A stretch of 64,000 nt of DNA from an uncultured Prevotella sp. (GCA_946614435.1 CAMOGW010000010.1:1-64000), one strand, 5' to 3'. Positions 16,248 through 25,874 are shown, counted from the stretch's first letter. Notes: a model not told the origin generated them from the sequence alone. Translations and numbers: made by a program.

Positions 16248-17009
16248 ATGAGAGCGACGTTCATCATACTACTCCTCACCTTGTGGCTTCATGCCACAAG
16301 TCAGGAAGCCACAACGCTGGCACCCGTGCTGCAAGAGCTGGCCAACGACATGGTGCGTGTTGACGGCGGAACCTTCACGATGGGTGCAGCACCAAACCAG
16401 CTCAAGGATGCCGAAAGTGACGAGAAGGCCACCCACAAGGTGACGCTCGACACCTATTATATATGTAAGTACGAGGTGACACAGGACCTATGGACTTTCG
16501 TCATGGGCGACAACCCCTCCAACTTCAAAGGCGGTCGCCTGCCAGTAGAAAGCGTCACATGGACCGTCTGCCAGAAGTTCATCGAGAAGCTAAACGCCCT
16601 CACAGGTGAGCACTATCGCCTGCCCACAGAAGCAGAGTGGGAGTTTGCCGCCCGTGGAGGCAACAAGAGCAAAGGCTACAAATATGCCGGCAGCGACAAG
16701 GTGGACGAGGTGGCATGGCACAGCGCCAACAGCGGCAACATGACACACATCGTAGGCCAGAAGAAGCCCAACGAATTAGGGCTGTACGACATGTCGGGCA
16801 ACGTATATGAATGGTGCCAGGACTGGAAAGCCCCCTACAGTCGTAGTGATGCCGTGAACCCACAAGTTACCGAGGAGGGCACAGCGCGTGTGAACCGTGG
16901 TGGCCGGTGGTGTGGCAGTGCAAACGCCTGTCGGACCTCTGACCGCAGCATGAGCAATCCCGAATATAGCTTCTATCATCTGGGCTTGCGCTTGGCAAAG
17001 AGCAAGTGA
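16248..17009 (+). CDS. Secreted SUMF1/formylglycine-generating-enzyme-like protein
   Basis: A 253-residue protein with a signal peptide (about 1-18) and one FGE-sulfatase domain: VDGGTFTMGA at about 38, YEVTQDLWTFVMGDNPS, LPTEAEWEFAARGG, LYDMSGNVYEWCQDW and VNRGGRWC at the end. True formylglycine-generating enzymes have a cysteine pair spaced CxxxxC near the C-terminus. Here the nearest pair (WCGSANACR) has five intervening residues, so it is more likely one of the many non-catalytic or differently acting members, as in other Bacteroidetes surface and signalling systems. It sits between two degenerate kinase paralogs. Confidence 0.8.
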   Translation: MRATFIILLLTLWLHATSQEATTLAPVLQELANDMVRVDGGTFTMGAAPNQLKDAESDEKATHKVTLDTYYICKYEVTQDLWTFVMGDNPSNFKGGRLPVESVTWTVCQKFIEKLNALTGEHYRLPTEAEWEFAARGGNKSKGYKYAGSDKVDEVAWHSANSGNMTHIVGQKKPNELGLYDMSGNVYEWCQDWKAPYSRSDAVNPQVTEEGTARVNRGGRWCGSANACRTSDRSMSNPEYSFYHLGLRLAKSK

Positions 17010-17057
17010 CCGTTTAAGACAGAAAAAGTAACAAACCATTAAAATAACATTATCGAC

Positions 17058-17885
17058 ATGATGACATTCCTTATCCTATTGGTTATAGTCCTCCTAATAA
17101 TGTTAGGAGCAGTCCTTGTTTTATACCATCGACAGGCATTGCGGCTGAAGGAAGAGATTCAGCATGCCATCAACAGCGAGGACATCAAGTCACACTATCT
17201 GGAAGACGTGAGTGTGACCTTCCAAGAGCCTCTTCAGAGCATTATCAAAAACTGTGAAAGCATCGAGAGCCAGCCATGCTTCAGACAACACCCTGACGTG
17301 GTAAAGGCCATCGAGGACATACGCTTTCAGAGCCAGCAGCTCGCCCAGTATGCCAACGAAATAATGGAAATATCGAATACGCAGGGCAACATCCCCCACT
17401 CGTCAAAGATACAGGTGAACCTGATAGAACTCATTATGTCCTATCGCAGGGAGATACTGCACGACGTAAAGGAGAACGTCCAGGTGAACATTCGCACAGA
17501 GGTGTCGTCACACACCAAGGTATGGGTTGACACCACCCTCTTCCGTCAGTTGGTGATGCACCTGCTGCGCGCCGCTGCCAAGAATACTGACGAGGGATCT
17601 ATCACCATCCGCTATGCCACAGAGAAGAAAGGACTGCGCTTCTGGATTGAAAACACCTGCGCAGCCCTGCCGGAGAAAGTCCTTGACACGATGTTCACCG
17701 CCCAGATAGACCCCTACAACCAAAACAAGGAAACCAGCGACAAGGACGTGGTGATGAGCATGGCTCTCTGCAAGTCAATCATCGACAAGCTTAAGGGTAC
17801 CATTGAGGCCACCGCCAAGCAGACAGACTTCGGCAACCTGAACATCATCACCTTTTGGTTCCCCTGCGTCACGAGCGAGAAGTAA
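17058..17885 (+). CDS. Degenerate histidine-kinase-like membrane protein, paralog 3
   Basis: A 275-residue third paralog with an N-terminal membrane helix (about 3-23). It is the most diverged: the H-box position reads SVTFQEPLQ (valine 53 for histidine), the N-box MHLLRAAAKNT lacks the leading asparagine, and the G1 motif is ENTCAALP, having lost both the aspartate and the glycine. ELIMSYRREILHDV is shared with the other two. ATP binding is doubtful. It begins 48 bases after the SUMF1-like gene without a clear promoter, so it probably shares its transcript. Confidence 0.75.
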   Translation: MMTFLILLVIVLLIMLGAVLVLYHRQALRLKEEIQHAINSEDIKSHYLEDVSVTFQEPLQSIIKNCESIESQPCFRQHPDVVKAIEDIRFQSQQLAQYANEIMEISNTQGNIPHSSKIQVNLIELIMSYRREILHDVKENVQVNIRTEVSSHTKVWVDTTLFRQLVMHLLRAAAKNTDEGSITIRYATEKKGLRFWIENTCAALPEKVLDTMFTAQIDPYNQNKETSDKDVVMSMALCKSIIDKLKGTIEATAKQTDFGNLNIITFWFPCVTSEK

Positions 17886-17945
17886 TAAGGGGGCAGTTTG
17901 AAAACATGGTTGACTGTTGGCACAGCTGCTCCCCTCCCTTACATC

Positions 17946-17973
17946 ACTTTTCACTCTTCACTTTTCACTCTAA
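17946..17973 (+). repeat. 14-base direct repeat, two copies
   Basis: acttttcactcttc at 17946-17959 is followed directly by acttttcactctaa at 17960-17973. It spans the gap between convergent genes and the last bases of the sugar transferase gene. Confidence 0.5.
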
Positions 17974-18584
17974 TGCGCCCCCTTTGCAGGGAACAGAACA
18001 GCTCCGACAGTCAGGAAGATAATCTTGATGTCCAACCAGATGCTCCTGTGCTCAATATACCAGATGTCGCGTATCACACGGCCTTCCATCATCCACAGCT
18101 CAGGCGTGTCGCCTCGCCATCCCGTCACCTGTGCCCAACCTGTCAGACCGGGCTTCACAGCATGGCGGTCCATATAATAAGGGATATGTCTGGAATAGTA
18201 CTCAGTATGTGCCAACATGTGCGGACGCGGCCCGATAAGGCTCATGTCACCCACGAGTATATTGTATATCTGAGGTAACTCATCAATACTCGTCTTACGC
18301 ATAATCTTGCCAAACGGAAACTTACGCGGATCGTTGAGCGTGGCTTGCACCCTGTTTGCATCGTCGTTGACGTGCATAGAGCGAAACTTATACATCTTGA
18401 ACGTCCTGCCGTTCAGACCCGTCCGTTCCTGATTAAAGAACAGCGGCCCGGGACTCTGATATTTGATAATAAAGGCTATGATAGGGAAGAAGGGCAGGAA
18501 CAGCACCAGTATCACCAAAGACACGAGAATATCGAGTCCTCGATGGAAAATATTAAATATGATATGTGATGGTTCCCTATTCAT
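17970..18584 (-). CDS. Sugar transferase priming exopolysaccharide synthesis
   Basis: A 204-residue bacterial sugar transferase that attaches the first sugar-phosphate to undecaprenyl phosphate at the inner membrane. It has one N-terminal hydrophobic segment (about 16-40) and then the catalytic core: SPGPLFFNQERTG, KMYKFRSM, RKTSIDELPQ, IGPRPH and VKPGLTGWAQV. It is the short, PglC-like form without the extra membrane helices of WcaJ. It is the last gene of the minus-strand polysaccharide locus. Confidence 0.9.
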   Translation of the reverse strand: MNREPSHIIFNIFHRGLDILVSLVILVLFLPFFPIIAFIIKYQSPGPLFFNQERTGLNGRTFKMYKFRSMHVNDDANRVQATLNDPRKFPFGKIMRKTSIDELPQIYNILVGDMSLIGPRPHMLAHTEYYSRHIPYYMDRHAVKPGLTGWAQVTGWRGDTPELWMMEGRVIRDIWYIEHRSIWLDIKIIFLTVGAVLFPAKGAH

Positions 18585-18621
18585 CTTCTGCCTTTAATGC
18601 CATGTAATGAAGGTATTCTAT

Positions 18622-19383
18622 TCATCCTCTGTCTTTTCTCACCTGCTGATGCTCCTCCCAAACGAGTCGTGGCAAAATCTTGATGAACCCCCAGTAGCGA
18701 GGCACATTTTTTTTCGGTTCCTCAAAAGCCCGGTAGAGCCACTCTAATCGCAATCGCAACATCCATTTAGGTGCACGTCGCACAGGCCCCACTCCTGAAC
18801 GAAAGTTGAACACGGCCCCATAGCCAAACATTACGCCCCGCTTCAGATAGGGCAACAGCCTCGCCATAAACCGTTCTTGCTTGGGTGCACCAAGCGATAC
18901 CCAGATAATGTCAGGCTCATCGGCATTGATCATCTCTGCGATGCCCTGATAGTCAAAATCCTCGACGTTGCGGAAGGGCAGCGAGACAAACTGCATATCA
19001 GCAATCTTGGGGTCAATGGCCGTCATGTTCTTTTTCAGACCTGCCAGCACCTCTGGCGTACTCCCCAAGTAGAACTGCCTAAAGCGCTTCATAGCAACCA
19101 GCTTATCAAACAAGTCACCGCCAATATAGCTGTCTAACGGCTCATGATGTATGCGTCCCAAAATCTTGGCCACCACCGACCCATCGCACTGATTCACCAG
19201 TGCCCCATTGACCACCTCCATGAACTCCGGGTCCTTATTTGCCACCGTCAGGTTGTTCGACTCAATGGCACACACATACCCGGGAATGGCCTTTTCAATA
19301 GCCTCGAATACTGTGTTTTCCACCTTTCTACGGTCGAACTCTATCTTTACGTTGAAGTAAGTCTTATTATTCATCTCTTCCAT
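18622..19383 (-). CDS. WecG/TagA/CpsF family glycosyltransferase
   Basis: A 253-residue GT26-family enzyme that transfers the second sugar onto the lipid-linked first sugar. SNNLTVANKD, FYLGSTPEVL, DIIWVSLGAPKQERF and the C-terminal RRAPKWMLRLRLEWLYR are characteristic. It overlaps the upstream glycosyltransferase gene by 17 bases from the first ATG, or 8 bases if the ATG at 19374 is used. It lies next to the priming transferase, as expected for the second step. Confidence 0.9.
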   Translation of the reverse strand: MEEMNNKTYFNVKIEFDRRKVENTVFEAIEKAIPGYVCAIESNNLTVANKDPEFMEVVNGALVNQCDGSVVAKILGRIHHEPLDSYIGGDLFDKLVAMKRFRQFYLGSTPEVLAGLKKNMTAIDPKIADMQFVSLPFRNVEDFDYQGIAEMINADEPDIIWVSLGAPKQERFMARLLPYLKRGVMFGYGAVFNFRSGVGPVRRAPKWMLRLRLEWLYRAFEEPKKNVPRYWGFIKILPRLVWEEHQQVRKDRG

Positions 19384-20482
19384 TGGACAACAAAATGCTT
19401 TCTAGAATAGATTTCATGTTCTCCTCAAAACAATCAAGAGTAAAATATCGGGAAAAAATCTCACGTCCGGCTTTACCCATCCTCACTCTCAAGTCCGGAT
19501 TGTCCAAAAGCTTCTTGATACAGTCAGCCAATGCTGTAGTGTCTTTTTTAGCGCAGATAAGACCGTTGACACCATGCCGTACTACATCTGGGATTCCACC
19601 CTCGTCAGTCGAGATAACAGGCAGGGCGTAAGACATTGCTTCGAGGTTGACCAGACCAAATGTCTCTTTATCATAAAAGGTGGGAAAGAGGAAAATATCT
19701 GCATTAAAAAAATACTCTGTTTTCTCCTCTCCGTATTTTTTCCCGTGGTAAGTCACATAATCTTTCAGATGCCTGGCTGCCACTTCAGCTTCAAACCTAC
19801 ATCTGTCTATTTCTGCTGTTTCATCTCCTACGAAATCACATTCAAATTTATATCCCTCATCAAGAAGCTGCTTTAGCGCGTCCAATAGCACAATTACCCC
19901 TTTGCTTTCTATCAGATTGCTGAGGAATAGTAGCCGGGGAACGTCATTTTTGCGCTCCCTGTATTCATAATCAACGTTTGGAATCCCATTGGGACAGACA
20001 AACACGCTGTCACGCTTTACATATTTCTTGATATCCAGATACAAAGTATCAGCGAGGATTATTACCTTGATATGATTGAAGAATACGGAATAGAGCTTGT
20101 CGTCCAGCCAGCGCTCTTGGCGCATACTAACTCCTTTGTTATGGAAATGTGCCACCACTTTGCATCCCAGCAATTTCAGCCATTCTACCACGGTACAGTC
20201 CTTATAGAAAGGCCCATCTTTTGTATTAGGTGTCACGTAAACCAAGTCAGGCTTAAACGATTTAACCTCCTTACGTATTGTAAGCAACAGGCTGATGAAA
20301 TTCATGAGTTTTCTAAAGCCTACTCGCTGGATGTCCTCAAGCGAGGCTGCTATGCTTAGGTTGATATATCTACAGTCAAACGTACTGTTGATAATTTTGC
20401 TGTCTTGAATATACCTTCCCACCACAGCAGCCCCATGGACAGGAGGTGGAAGGTGAAGTACAAATAAAATACGTGGTTTCAT
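19367..20482 (-). CDS. Glycosyltransferase family 4 protein
   Basis: A 371-residue GT-B enzyme. The N-terminal HLPPPVHGAAVVGRYI loop and the C-terminal ETFGLVNLEAMSYALPVISTDEGGIPDVV, with the glutamate motif of GT4 enzymes, are clear. The start at 20482 is chosen over the ATG at 20509 because AGGAGAG lies just before it and the family's first strand begins there. The acceptor and donor sugars cannot be told. Confidence 0.88.
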   Translation of the reverse strand: MKPRILFVLHLPPPVHGAAVVGRYIQDSKIINSTFDCRYINLSIAASLEDIQRVGFRKLMNFISLLLTIRKEVKSFKPDLVYVTPNTKDGPFYKDCTVVEWLKLLGCKVVAHFHNKGVSMRQERWLDDKLYSVFFNHIKVIILADTLYLDIKKYVKRDSVFVCPNGIPNVDYEYRERKNDVPRLLFLSNLIESKGVIVLLDALKQLLDEGYKFECDFVGDETAEIDRCRFEAEVAARHLKDYVTYHGKKYGEEKTEYFFNADIFLFPTFYDKETFGLVNLEAMSYALPVISTDEGGIPDVVRHGVNGLICAKKDTTALADCIKKLLDNPDLRVRMGKAGREIFSRYFTLDCFEENMKSILESILLSNGRDE

Positions 20483-20501
20483 TATCTCTCCTGATAGTTC
20501 T

Positions 20502-21572
20502 TCACACAATTATTCTTTCGATGCCAAGGAAGTTGTATAGGTGCTCAATGTCATTACTAAAGCGTCTCAAGTAGTTCTTAATACCGACCAGACATGCCTG
20601 ATAGGTCTCTTCGTTGAGTACTGATGCAAAGTCAAAAGTGTTTATGTCATCATACAGCACACCGACATGCTCATCTTCCACAAATTGCAGGGCTCTGCAT
20701 CTGTGTCCTATGATGGGAACCCCGTGGAAAAGCATGTCGAGCACCACTCCACTGCTTTTCTCTGTGTATGCCCCGATGTAATTGAGTATGGCATAACGAC
20801 TGCTGTTGAGCAGTTTATCATACTGCTCATCCGTCAGGTAGTCCAGCTGTACTGTCAGATTAGTGCATCCCTCTGCTGCCTGACGTATGATGTTTACTTC
20901 ACTGCTTTCCTCGGCATACCCGGAAATAAGATAACTGTACGGCTTGCCTCTTAGTGCCAGCGCAGCACCAGAAATTCCTTTTTCGTAAACGATACGTCCT
21001 AGTGTGCAGAAATCATAGCACTTTTCGTGATAGTTGCCTGTGACATTGTTGTTACAGCTGACGTAAATGTAGTCAGGCAATACAAGATAGGGCATCTCGT
21101 ATGCTCTTCCAACGATGTCGTTAGGGCATAGAGTTCCTTTCAGAATCTTTTTGCCACGCAAGCGCATTGCCATACGATAGTAAGGACGCATCATAGGCTC
21201 CTCACTATATTCCACATGATATATGTTACGTTTCTCCCAGCAAGTGAAGATGAGGCTAAACAGAATCTGTGCAGGTTTTGACTGCTGAATGATGATGATG
21301 TCGCTTGGTGTTGTCTGCCGCATCAGGCTCTTGGCGTTTCTTATCATGCGGAAGAATGATTTGAGTTTCGACAGTCCCTCGCTGATGTCACAAGGTAATG
21401 ACATTAACTCTGCATCGGAGAACCTCTTTCGATAAATAGGGCCTCCTGCAATTTTCACCTCACAAGACTTACTGAAGATTTGTTGGTAGTTAGACGCGAA
21501 GGCAAAGAAATGCCCTGCACACACTCCCCCGTTGTTATAACTCTTCAAGTCGGCAATGACAATACGTTGCAT
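20502..21572 (-). CDS. Glycosyltransferase (GT4-like) of the polysaccharide locus
   Basis: A 356-residue protein with a GT-B layout: the N-terminal NNGGVCAGHFFAFASN loop and the C-terminal YTEKSSGVVLDMLFHGVPIIGHRC, the latter at the place of the sugar-nucleotide-binding motif. The typical EFGL motif is replaced by EKSS, so it is a divergent member. It sits 20 bases upstream of the preceding glycosyltransferase gene in the same operon. Confidence 0.7.
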   Translation of the reverse strand: MQRIVIADLKSYNNGGVCAGHFFAFASNYQQIFSKSCEVKIAGGPIYRKRFSDAELMSLPCDISEGLSKLKSFFRMIRNAKSLMRQTTPSDIIIIQQSKPAQILFSLIFTCWEKRNIYHVEYSEEPMMRPYYRMAMRLRGKKILKGTLCPNDIVGRAYEMPYLVLPDYIYVSCNNNVTGNYHEKCYDFCTLGRIVYEKGISGAALALRGKPYSYLISGYAEESSEVNIIRQAAEGCTNLTVQLDYLTDEQYDKLLNSSRYAILNYIGAYTEKSSGVVLDMLFHGVPIIGHRCRALQFVEDEHVGVLYDDINTFDFASVLNEETYQACLVGIKNYLRRFSNDIEHLYNFLGIERIIV

Positions 21573-21598
21573 TTCTTTAAAGATTTGACAGATTAGCC

Positions 21599-22465
21599 TC
21601 AGATATTCTTTATGCGATGTTTCAACTCGGTTGCCACCCGGTCGAGACAGGCCACAACCGACCTTGGGAACGGTGGGTACTCCCTGCGTTCGAATGATGC
21701 CGTATCGAAATCGAGAGCGAGCAGTTCCAGTTCTTTATCACTCACCTGGCGTCCAAAGAGCCTGCCGCCACAGCGCAGGGTAGTCAGCAAACGTGGCTTC
21801 ATGAGTCCTGGATGAAACGTGAGGCAGTAGTTACCATAAGTCTCAAACTCTGAGAAGGTCTGGATGTTACTCATGTCGCAATGGTCAATGATATTCTCCA
21901 CCCAGTCCTTTCCTTCATCTGCCAGTTTTGCAACAAGTTCTTTCATTACTTGCGTACATACCATCATGTGCTCGGAGATAAAGCTGTGGGCAGCAAACTG
22001 CGTGATACCGGTCAGTCTGGTAATAGTGTCGAAATAGGGCTGATGATGTTCCTTCTTTGGGTTGAAGAGGATGGTGTCTTCATCGAAAAACGAGAGCCGC
22101 TGCAAGGGAATGGTGTCGGCATCCCATATCAAGTAATACCCTTTAGCATATTGAGTCAGTGCAAACCCCATTTTCAGGAATTGCTGAAAATACCATCCAG
22201 TCATATTCGCTTTATTGTGACGAGCCAGCAATGACCTAACACGGCCGAAGGTGAGCGAGTCGAGCATTTTGTTTTCATTGATAAGTTCTATATGGTGCTT
22301 TTTACAGAACGAACTAGGAAAGTCGCTGAAGCACGATTCGCTCGTGATGACATAAAGCATACCTTGTGTCTCAATGTTTTTCCTGACCCAACGTATGGTT
22401 TTCTTCAATATGCCGCAGTCCTTATAAGAGACCGGTATAATAATATCAAACTGTTTCTTTTCCAT
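21599..22465 (-). CDS. DUF6492-type glycosyltransferase-like protein
   Basis: A 288-residue protein with a GT-A layout. FDIIIPVSYKDC opens the fold, and YLIWDADTIPL near residue 117 contains the metal-binding DxD motif. SEHMMVC and the late histidine-rich segment resemble DUF6492 proteins of polysaccharide loci. The start at 22465 (MEKKQFDIII) is chosen over the ATG at 22474. It overlaps the acyltransferase gene upstream by 20 bases. Confidence 0.7.
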   Translation of the reverse strand: MEKKQFDIIIPVSYKDCGILKKTIRWVRKNIETQGMLYVITSESCFSDFPSSFCKKHHIELINENKMLDSLTFGRVRSLLARHNKANMTGWYFQQFLKMGFALTQYAKGYYLIWDADTIPLQRLSFFDEDTILFNPKKEHHQPYFDTITRLTGITQFAAHSFISEHMMVCTQVMKELVAKLADEGKDWVENIIDHCDMSNIQTFSEFETYGNYCLTFHPGLMKPRLLTTLRCGGRLFGRQVSDKELELLALDFDTASFERREYPPFPRSVVACLDRVATELKHRIKNI

Positions 22466-23084
22466 AATTATCAAGTTGCATCTCTTTCTTTAGAGCTTCA
22501 CACCGTAAGAATTCCGACTTATAAGGTTCCTCTTCTGTCCAGCGTGCTCTTTTATGCAGTTCTATAGCCGCGACACCTCCTATCAACATGTCGGGGTGCA
22601 TGCAACTTTTGTTGACAAGAGAACAAGACGAAAGTGTGCATCCGCTAGCTATTGTTATATTCTTGGCGACAACAGTGTTACTGCCTATATATACATGGTC
22701 GCCTATCTTTTTCTTTTCACCATCAGCTATGACAATATTATTCTGAAGGCAGCAATAGTTTCCTATACTTGCACTTCCATTGATTACAATTGTTGAGAGA
22801 TGGCCAATTCTGACCCCATATCCCAACACATCCAATGGTATATCGAAATGAGTTTTTAGTTTTAGTCTCTCGTAGCGGTATTTATAGTATGCATACCTCA
22901 AACGCCAATAAATGTTTTTGTCCTTTTTGGTTTTTGCGTATTCTGCTTTTCTCAACATTCTCAAGAAAGACCTTATTGGCGATGGTGCTATCAAGCGTTT
23001 CAATACTCCATGTGGAAACACCTGTTCGTTCATGATTTCGTCTGCTCGCAGATAGAATTCTAGTTCTTTCTTACTATTTATCAT
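22446..23084 (-). CDS. Hexapeptide-repeat acyltransferase
   Basis: A 212-residue protein. The second half (about residues 100-175) is a left-handed beta-helix with hexapeptide repeats (VRIGHLSTIVINGSASIGNY, IGDHVYIGSNTVVAKNITIA) like those of serine acetyltransferases and sugar O-acetyltransferases. It probably acetylates a sugar of the repeat unit. It overlaps genes on both sides (11 and about 20 bases). Confidence 0.8.
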   Translation of the reverse strand: MINSKKELEFYLRADEIMNEQVFPHGVLKRLIAPSPIRSFLRMLRKAEYAKTKKDKNIYWRLRYAYYKYRYERLKLKTHFDIPLDVLGYGVRIGHLSTIVINGSASIGNYCCLQNNIVIADGEKKKIGDHVYIGSNTVVAKNITIASGCTLSSCSLVNKSCMHPDMLIGGVAAIELHKRARWTEEEPYKSEFLRCEALKKEMQLDNYGKETV

Positions 23085-24291
23085 ATTTTTCTTGAAGAAT
23101 AGAGGTATAAATATTCTGCAATGACTCTACAATACTTTGCTCGTCGTGTCTCTTCTCTGCTTGAGCAGCAGCCTGTGCTCCCAATTGCGCGGCAAGAAGA
23201 GGATTCTGCTGTAGCATCCTGATTTTTGTGCACGCTGCGTAAGCATCGTTAGCTGGCACCAGCAAGCCCGTCACCACGTCTTCAACAAGCGTAGACATCC
23301 CTCCTACATTAGCAGCCACAACTGGCACTCCTATCAGTTGTGCCTCACATACGCTATTGGGGCTGTTCTCTATATATGAAAGATGAACATAGCATGTACA
23401 TTTTTGCAAGTGCTCTATCAGTTTTTCCGAAGGCTGGCTTCCCACACATTTTACGTTTACTTCATCTGCTTTGATACCAGTCAGCCGTTCTGCCCATTCA
23501 ACGTCACTCACGCCACAGACAATCCACTTGAAACTATGTTCTTTTTTTAGCAGTGCCGCTGTACGAAGAATCACATCTGCTCCCTTGTACGTTGCATCGT
23601 TGATAATAGACACGACGTACATCGGCCGGTTTTCATCATAATGCCATTTCTTGCACTCATAGAACGGGCGGCGCAGTAACTCGGAACAATAAAAATAACA
23701 GGCATCTGGAGCCATAAGGTTACATACCATCTTGTCCCATGCCGTGCGGCCCATGAAAAAGCGCGCCTTGCTACAAGCCTCTTTCTCCCATAGCAAAGCA
23801 TTACTCAGATAAAGTTGTCCAAGTAATTTCTGAGGATTCAATATGGCTTTTATTTTGTCCTTTGCAACATTGTAACCTGGCGGATACCAAGCATCGTATA
23901 TGGGGTGCATCCATCCCTGAATATGAATGACAATAGGAACGCTTGTGAAACGACAAGCCAACCCCATAACGGTCTCTGTTCCAAAAATCTGAATGATGTC
24001 GGGTTTGAAGTCGTTGATGGCCCAAGCCATCTGTTTGGTGTAATCGCGCTCCTGCTGCACACGCGAAAAGCGAAGTGGCAGGCTGGCTTTCTTCATGAGA
24101 TAGTATGTAGTGCCGTTAATCTCGACTTTTTTCTTTCCTCCGGGATGAATGAAAGCCAAGGCTAACTGCGCTGTGCCCCGTTTCTGCAATGCGGTCTGCA
24201 AGCAGGCAATCCACGACCCATCTACTCTGGCCTTCTGGCCACAGTCAGTCTCATATCGACCGGGATTACCCGTAAACCAAAGGATTCTCAT
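23074..24291 (-). CDS. Glycosyltransferase family 4 protein
   Basis: A 405-residue GT-B enzyme. MRILWFTGNPGRY opens the first domain, and IENSPNSVCEAQLIGVPVVAA followed by GGMSTLVEDVVTGLLVP is the typical C-terminal donor-binding region with the family glutamate. It is part of the polysaccharide operon, overlapping the acyltransferase gene by 11 bases. Confidence 0.88.
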   Translation of the reverse strand: MRILWFTGNPGRYETDCGQKARVDGSWIACLQTALQKRGTAQLALAFIHPGGKKKVEINGTTYYLMKKASLPLRFSRVQQERDYTKQMAWAINDFKPDIIQIFGTETVMGLACRFTSVPIVIHIQGWMHPIYDAWYPPGYNVAKDKIKAILNPQKLLGQLYLSNALLWEKEACSKARFFMGRTAWDKMVCNLMAPDACYFYCSELLRRPFYECKKWHYDENRPMYVVSIINDATYKGADVILRTAALLKKEHSFKWIVCGVSDVEWAERLTGIKADEVNVKCVGSQPSEKLIEHLQKCTCYVHLSYIENSPNSVCEAQLIGVPVVAANVGGMSTLVEDVVTGLLVPANDAYAACTKIRMLQQNPLLAAQLGAQAAAQAEKRHDEQSIVESLQNIYTSILQEKYDK

Positions 24292-24311
24292 CTTACTTTT
24301 CTTTGTTCCAA

Positions 24312-25847
24312 TTAGTTTCTGACCAGTTTGCTTCTTACAGTTTCAAGAACAATATTCCTCTCTTCGCGTGTCATACCTGCAATAGCTACTACAATAGTAG
24401 TGGAACCCGTTGTGAGGACCACATTGACTAACATCCTAACAACTCCGGGATTCCATTGATATACTATAATCGAAGGAATCACAAGAGCCAACATTGTGAC
24501 GACAACTATCCTAAAAAGGACATCGCTGAAAAAGGGAACGATACTGATTCCTATAAGCTGTTTCATGATGAACAGCCTGACAACGATGGCAATAGTATAG
24601 AAGAATACAAACAAGTAGTAAGAGGTTTCCACAGGTGCTCCTATTTTGTAAGCAATCCACGCAGATGGAAACACCAGTCCTATTATGAAAGTTGTTAGGA
24701 TTGAATATGTTTTTATTTTACCCGTAGCATGAATGGCTGTAGAACTGGTATTTCCCACGACTGTTACACACGAACAAATAACTGACAGACGTATGAATAA
24801 AGCTGTGTTTTCAGGTACCTCTACTAACCAAATTTTGAGAATCGTCTCTGTCTCATATATGAGCGGAAGGGCAAAATAGAGCATGAGAAAAAAAGAATAT
24901 TTGGCACCTCTTGTAACAAAAGTCTCCATTGCCTTTAATTCGCCATTAGCATAGCGTTTTATGATTTGGGGATTTATGGCAGTTGTGAAACTGTTTGCAA
25001 ATCTGGCTACGGCAGTTTCCACACGTGTAGCAATCCCTCGTGCAGCATTTGTGGTAACGCCAAAAAAGATGTTAAACAGCAGGTTGACACCTTGTGTGTT
25101 GAGCACAGTAGCTCCATATGACATGAAATTCCACCCAGCATAGCCAGCCATTTCCTTGAGTATTGACTTGTCGTATGCCAATCTGTAGCGTGTCTCTTCA
25201 AAATGTGTACGACAGTACCATATATAAGTCCCCCGGAGAAAGAGCGAAACAACGACCAAGAGCAGTGCATATATCACCAGTTTGTCCCATGGTGATATGT
25301 ATAGCAAATAGACTATAAGCAACTTCAGTACTCCCTCAATGATTGAGATATATGCGAACACCGTCATTTTCTCATGTGAAATGATAGCTCCCTCGTATGG
25401 TATATTAAGTAGTGAGAGTGCCATTTCTGCCATGCCGAACTGGAGTACCCAGAAAGCAGCATTCATCCGCCCTTCAGGAATGACTAACTCATTGTAAAGG
25501 AACCAAAGACCAAAAGACTCAACAATGATGACAAGCAGCACAGCCAAAGCCAATTGTATGTTTACGCCTGTAATGAAAACCCGTGCCAACTTGTCGTTGT
25601 CACCTTTTCCCATCTCAAAGGTCAGGAATCGACTGATGGCCTGCGACAAAGGAGCAGAAATCATGGTGAACATCGTTACGAACCCCGCCACAACGCTATA
25701 CACCCCATAGTCACTCACTCCAAGTATGTCGAGCACCACACGGCTGGTATACAGCATGATGAACATCATTAGCGTCATTCTAATGTATAGCGCTAACGTA
25801 TTCTTTGCTATTTTCTTGCCCGACTGCTCCTTAGTTCCTTTTTCCAT
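24312..25847 (-). CDS. Polysaccharide flippase (Wzx-like)
   Basis: A 511-residue integral membrane protein with about 12-14 helices, of the MOP/polysaccharide exporter family. The N-terminal segment RMTLMMFIMLYTSRVVLDILGVSDYGVYSVVAGFV is the family hallmark, and GITTNAAR-like text (FGVTTNAARGIATRVE) recurs mid-protein. It would flip the lipid-linked repeat unit across the inner membrane before polymerisation. Confidence 0.88.
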   Translation of the reverse strand: MEKGTKEQSGKKIAKNTLALYIRMTLMMFIMLYTSRVVLDILGVSDYGVYSVVAGFVTMFTMISAPLSQAISRFLTFEMGKGDNDKLARVFITGVNIQLALAVLLVIIVESFGLWFLYNELVIPEGRMNAAFWVLQFGMAEMALSLLNIPYEGAIISHEKMTVFAYISIIEGVLKLLIVYLLYISPWDKLVIYALLLVVVSLFLRGTYIWYCRTHFEETRYRLAYDKSILKEMAGYAGWNFMSYGATVLNTQGVNLLFNIFFGVTTNAARGIATRVETAVARFANSFTTAINPQIIKRYANGELKAMETFVTRGAKYSFFLMLYFALPLIYETETILKIWLVEVPENTALFIRLSVICSCVTVVGNTSSTAIHATGKIKTYSILTTFIIGLVFPSAWIAYKIGAPVETSYYLFVFFYTIAIVVRLFIMKQLIGISIVPFFSDVLFRIVVVTMLALVIPSIIVYQWNPGVVRMLVNVVLTTGSTTIVVAIAGMTREERNIVLETVRSKLVRN

Positions 25848-25874
25848 TAGTCATGCTATTGCGACGACAAAAGG

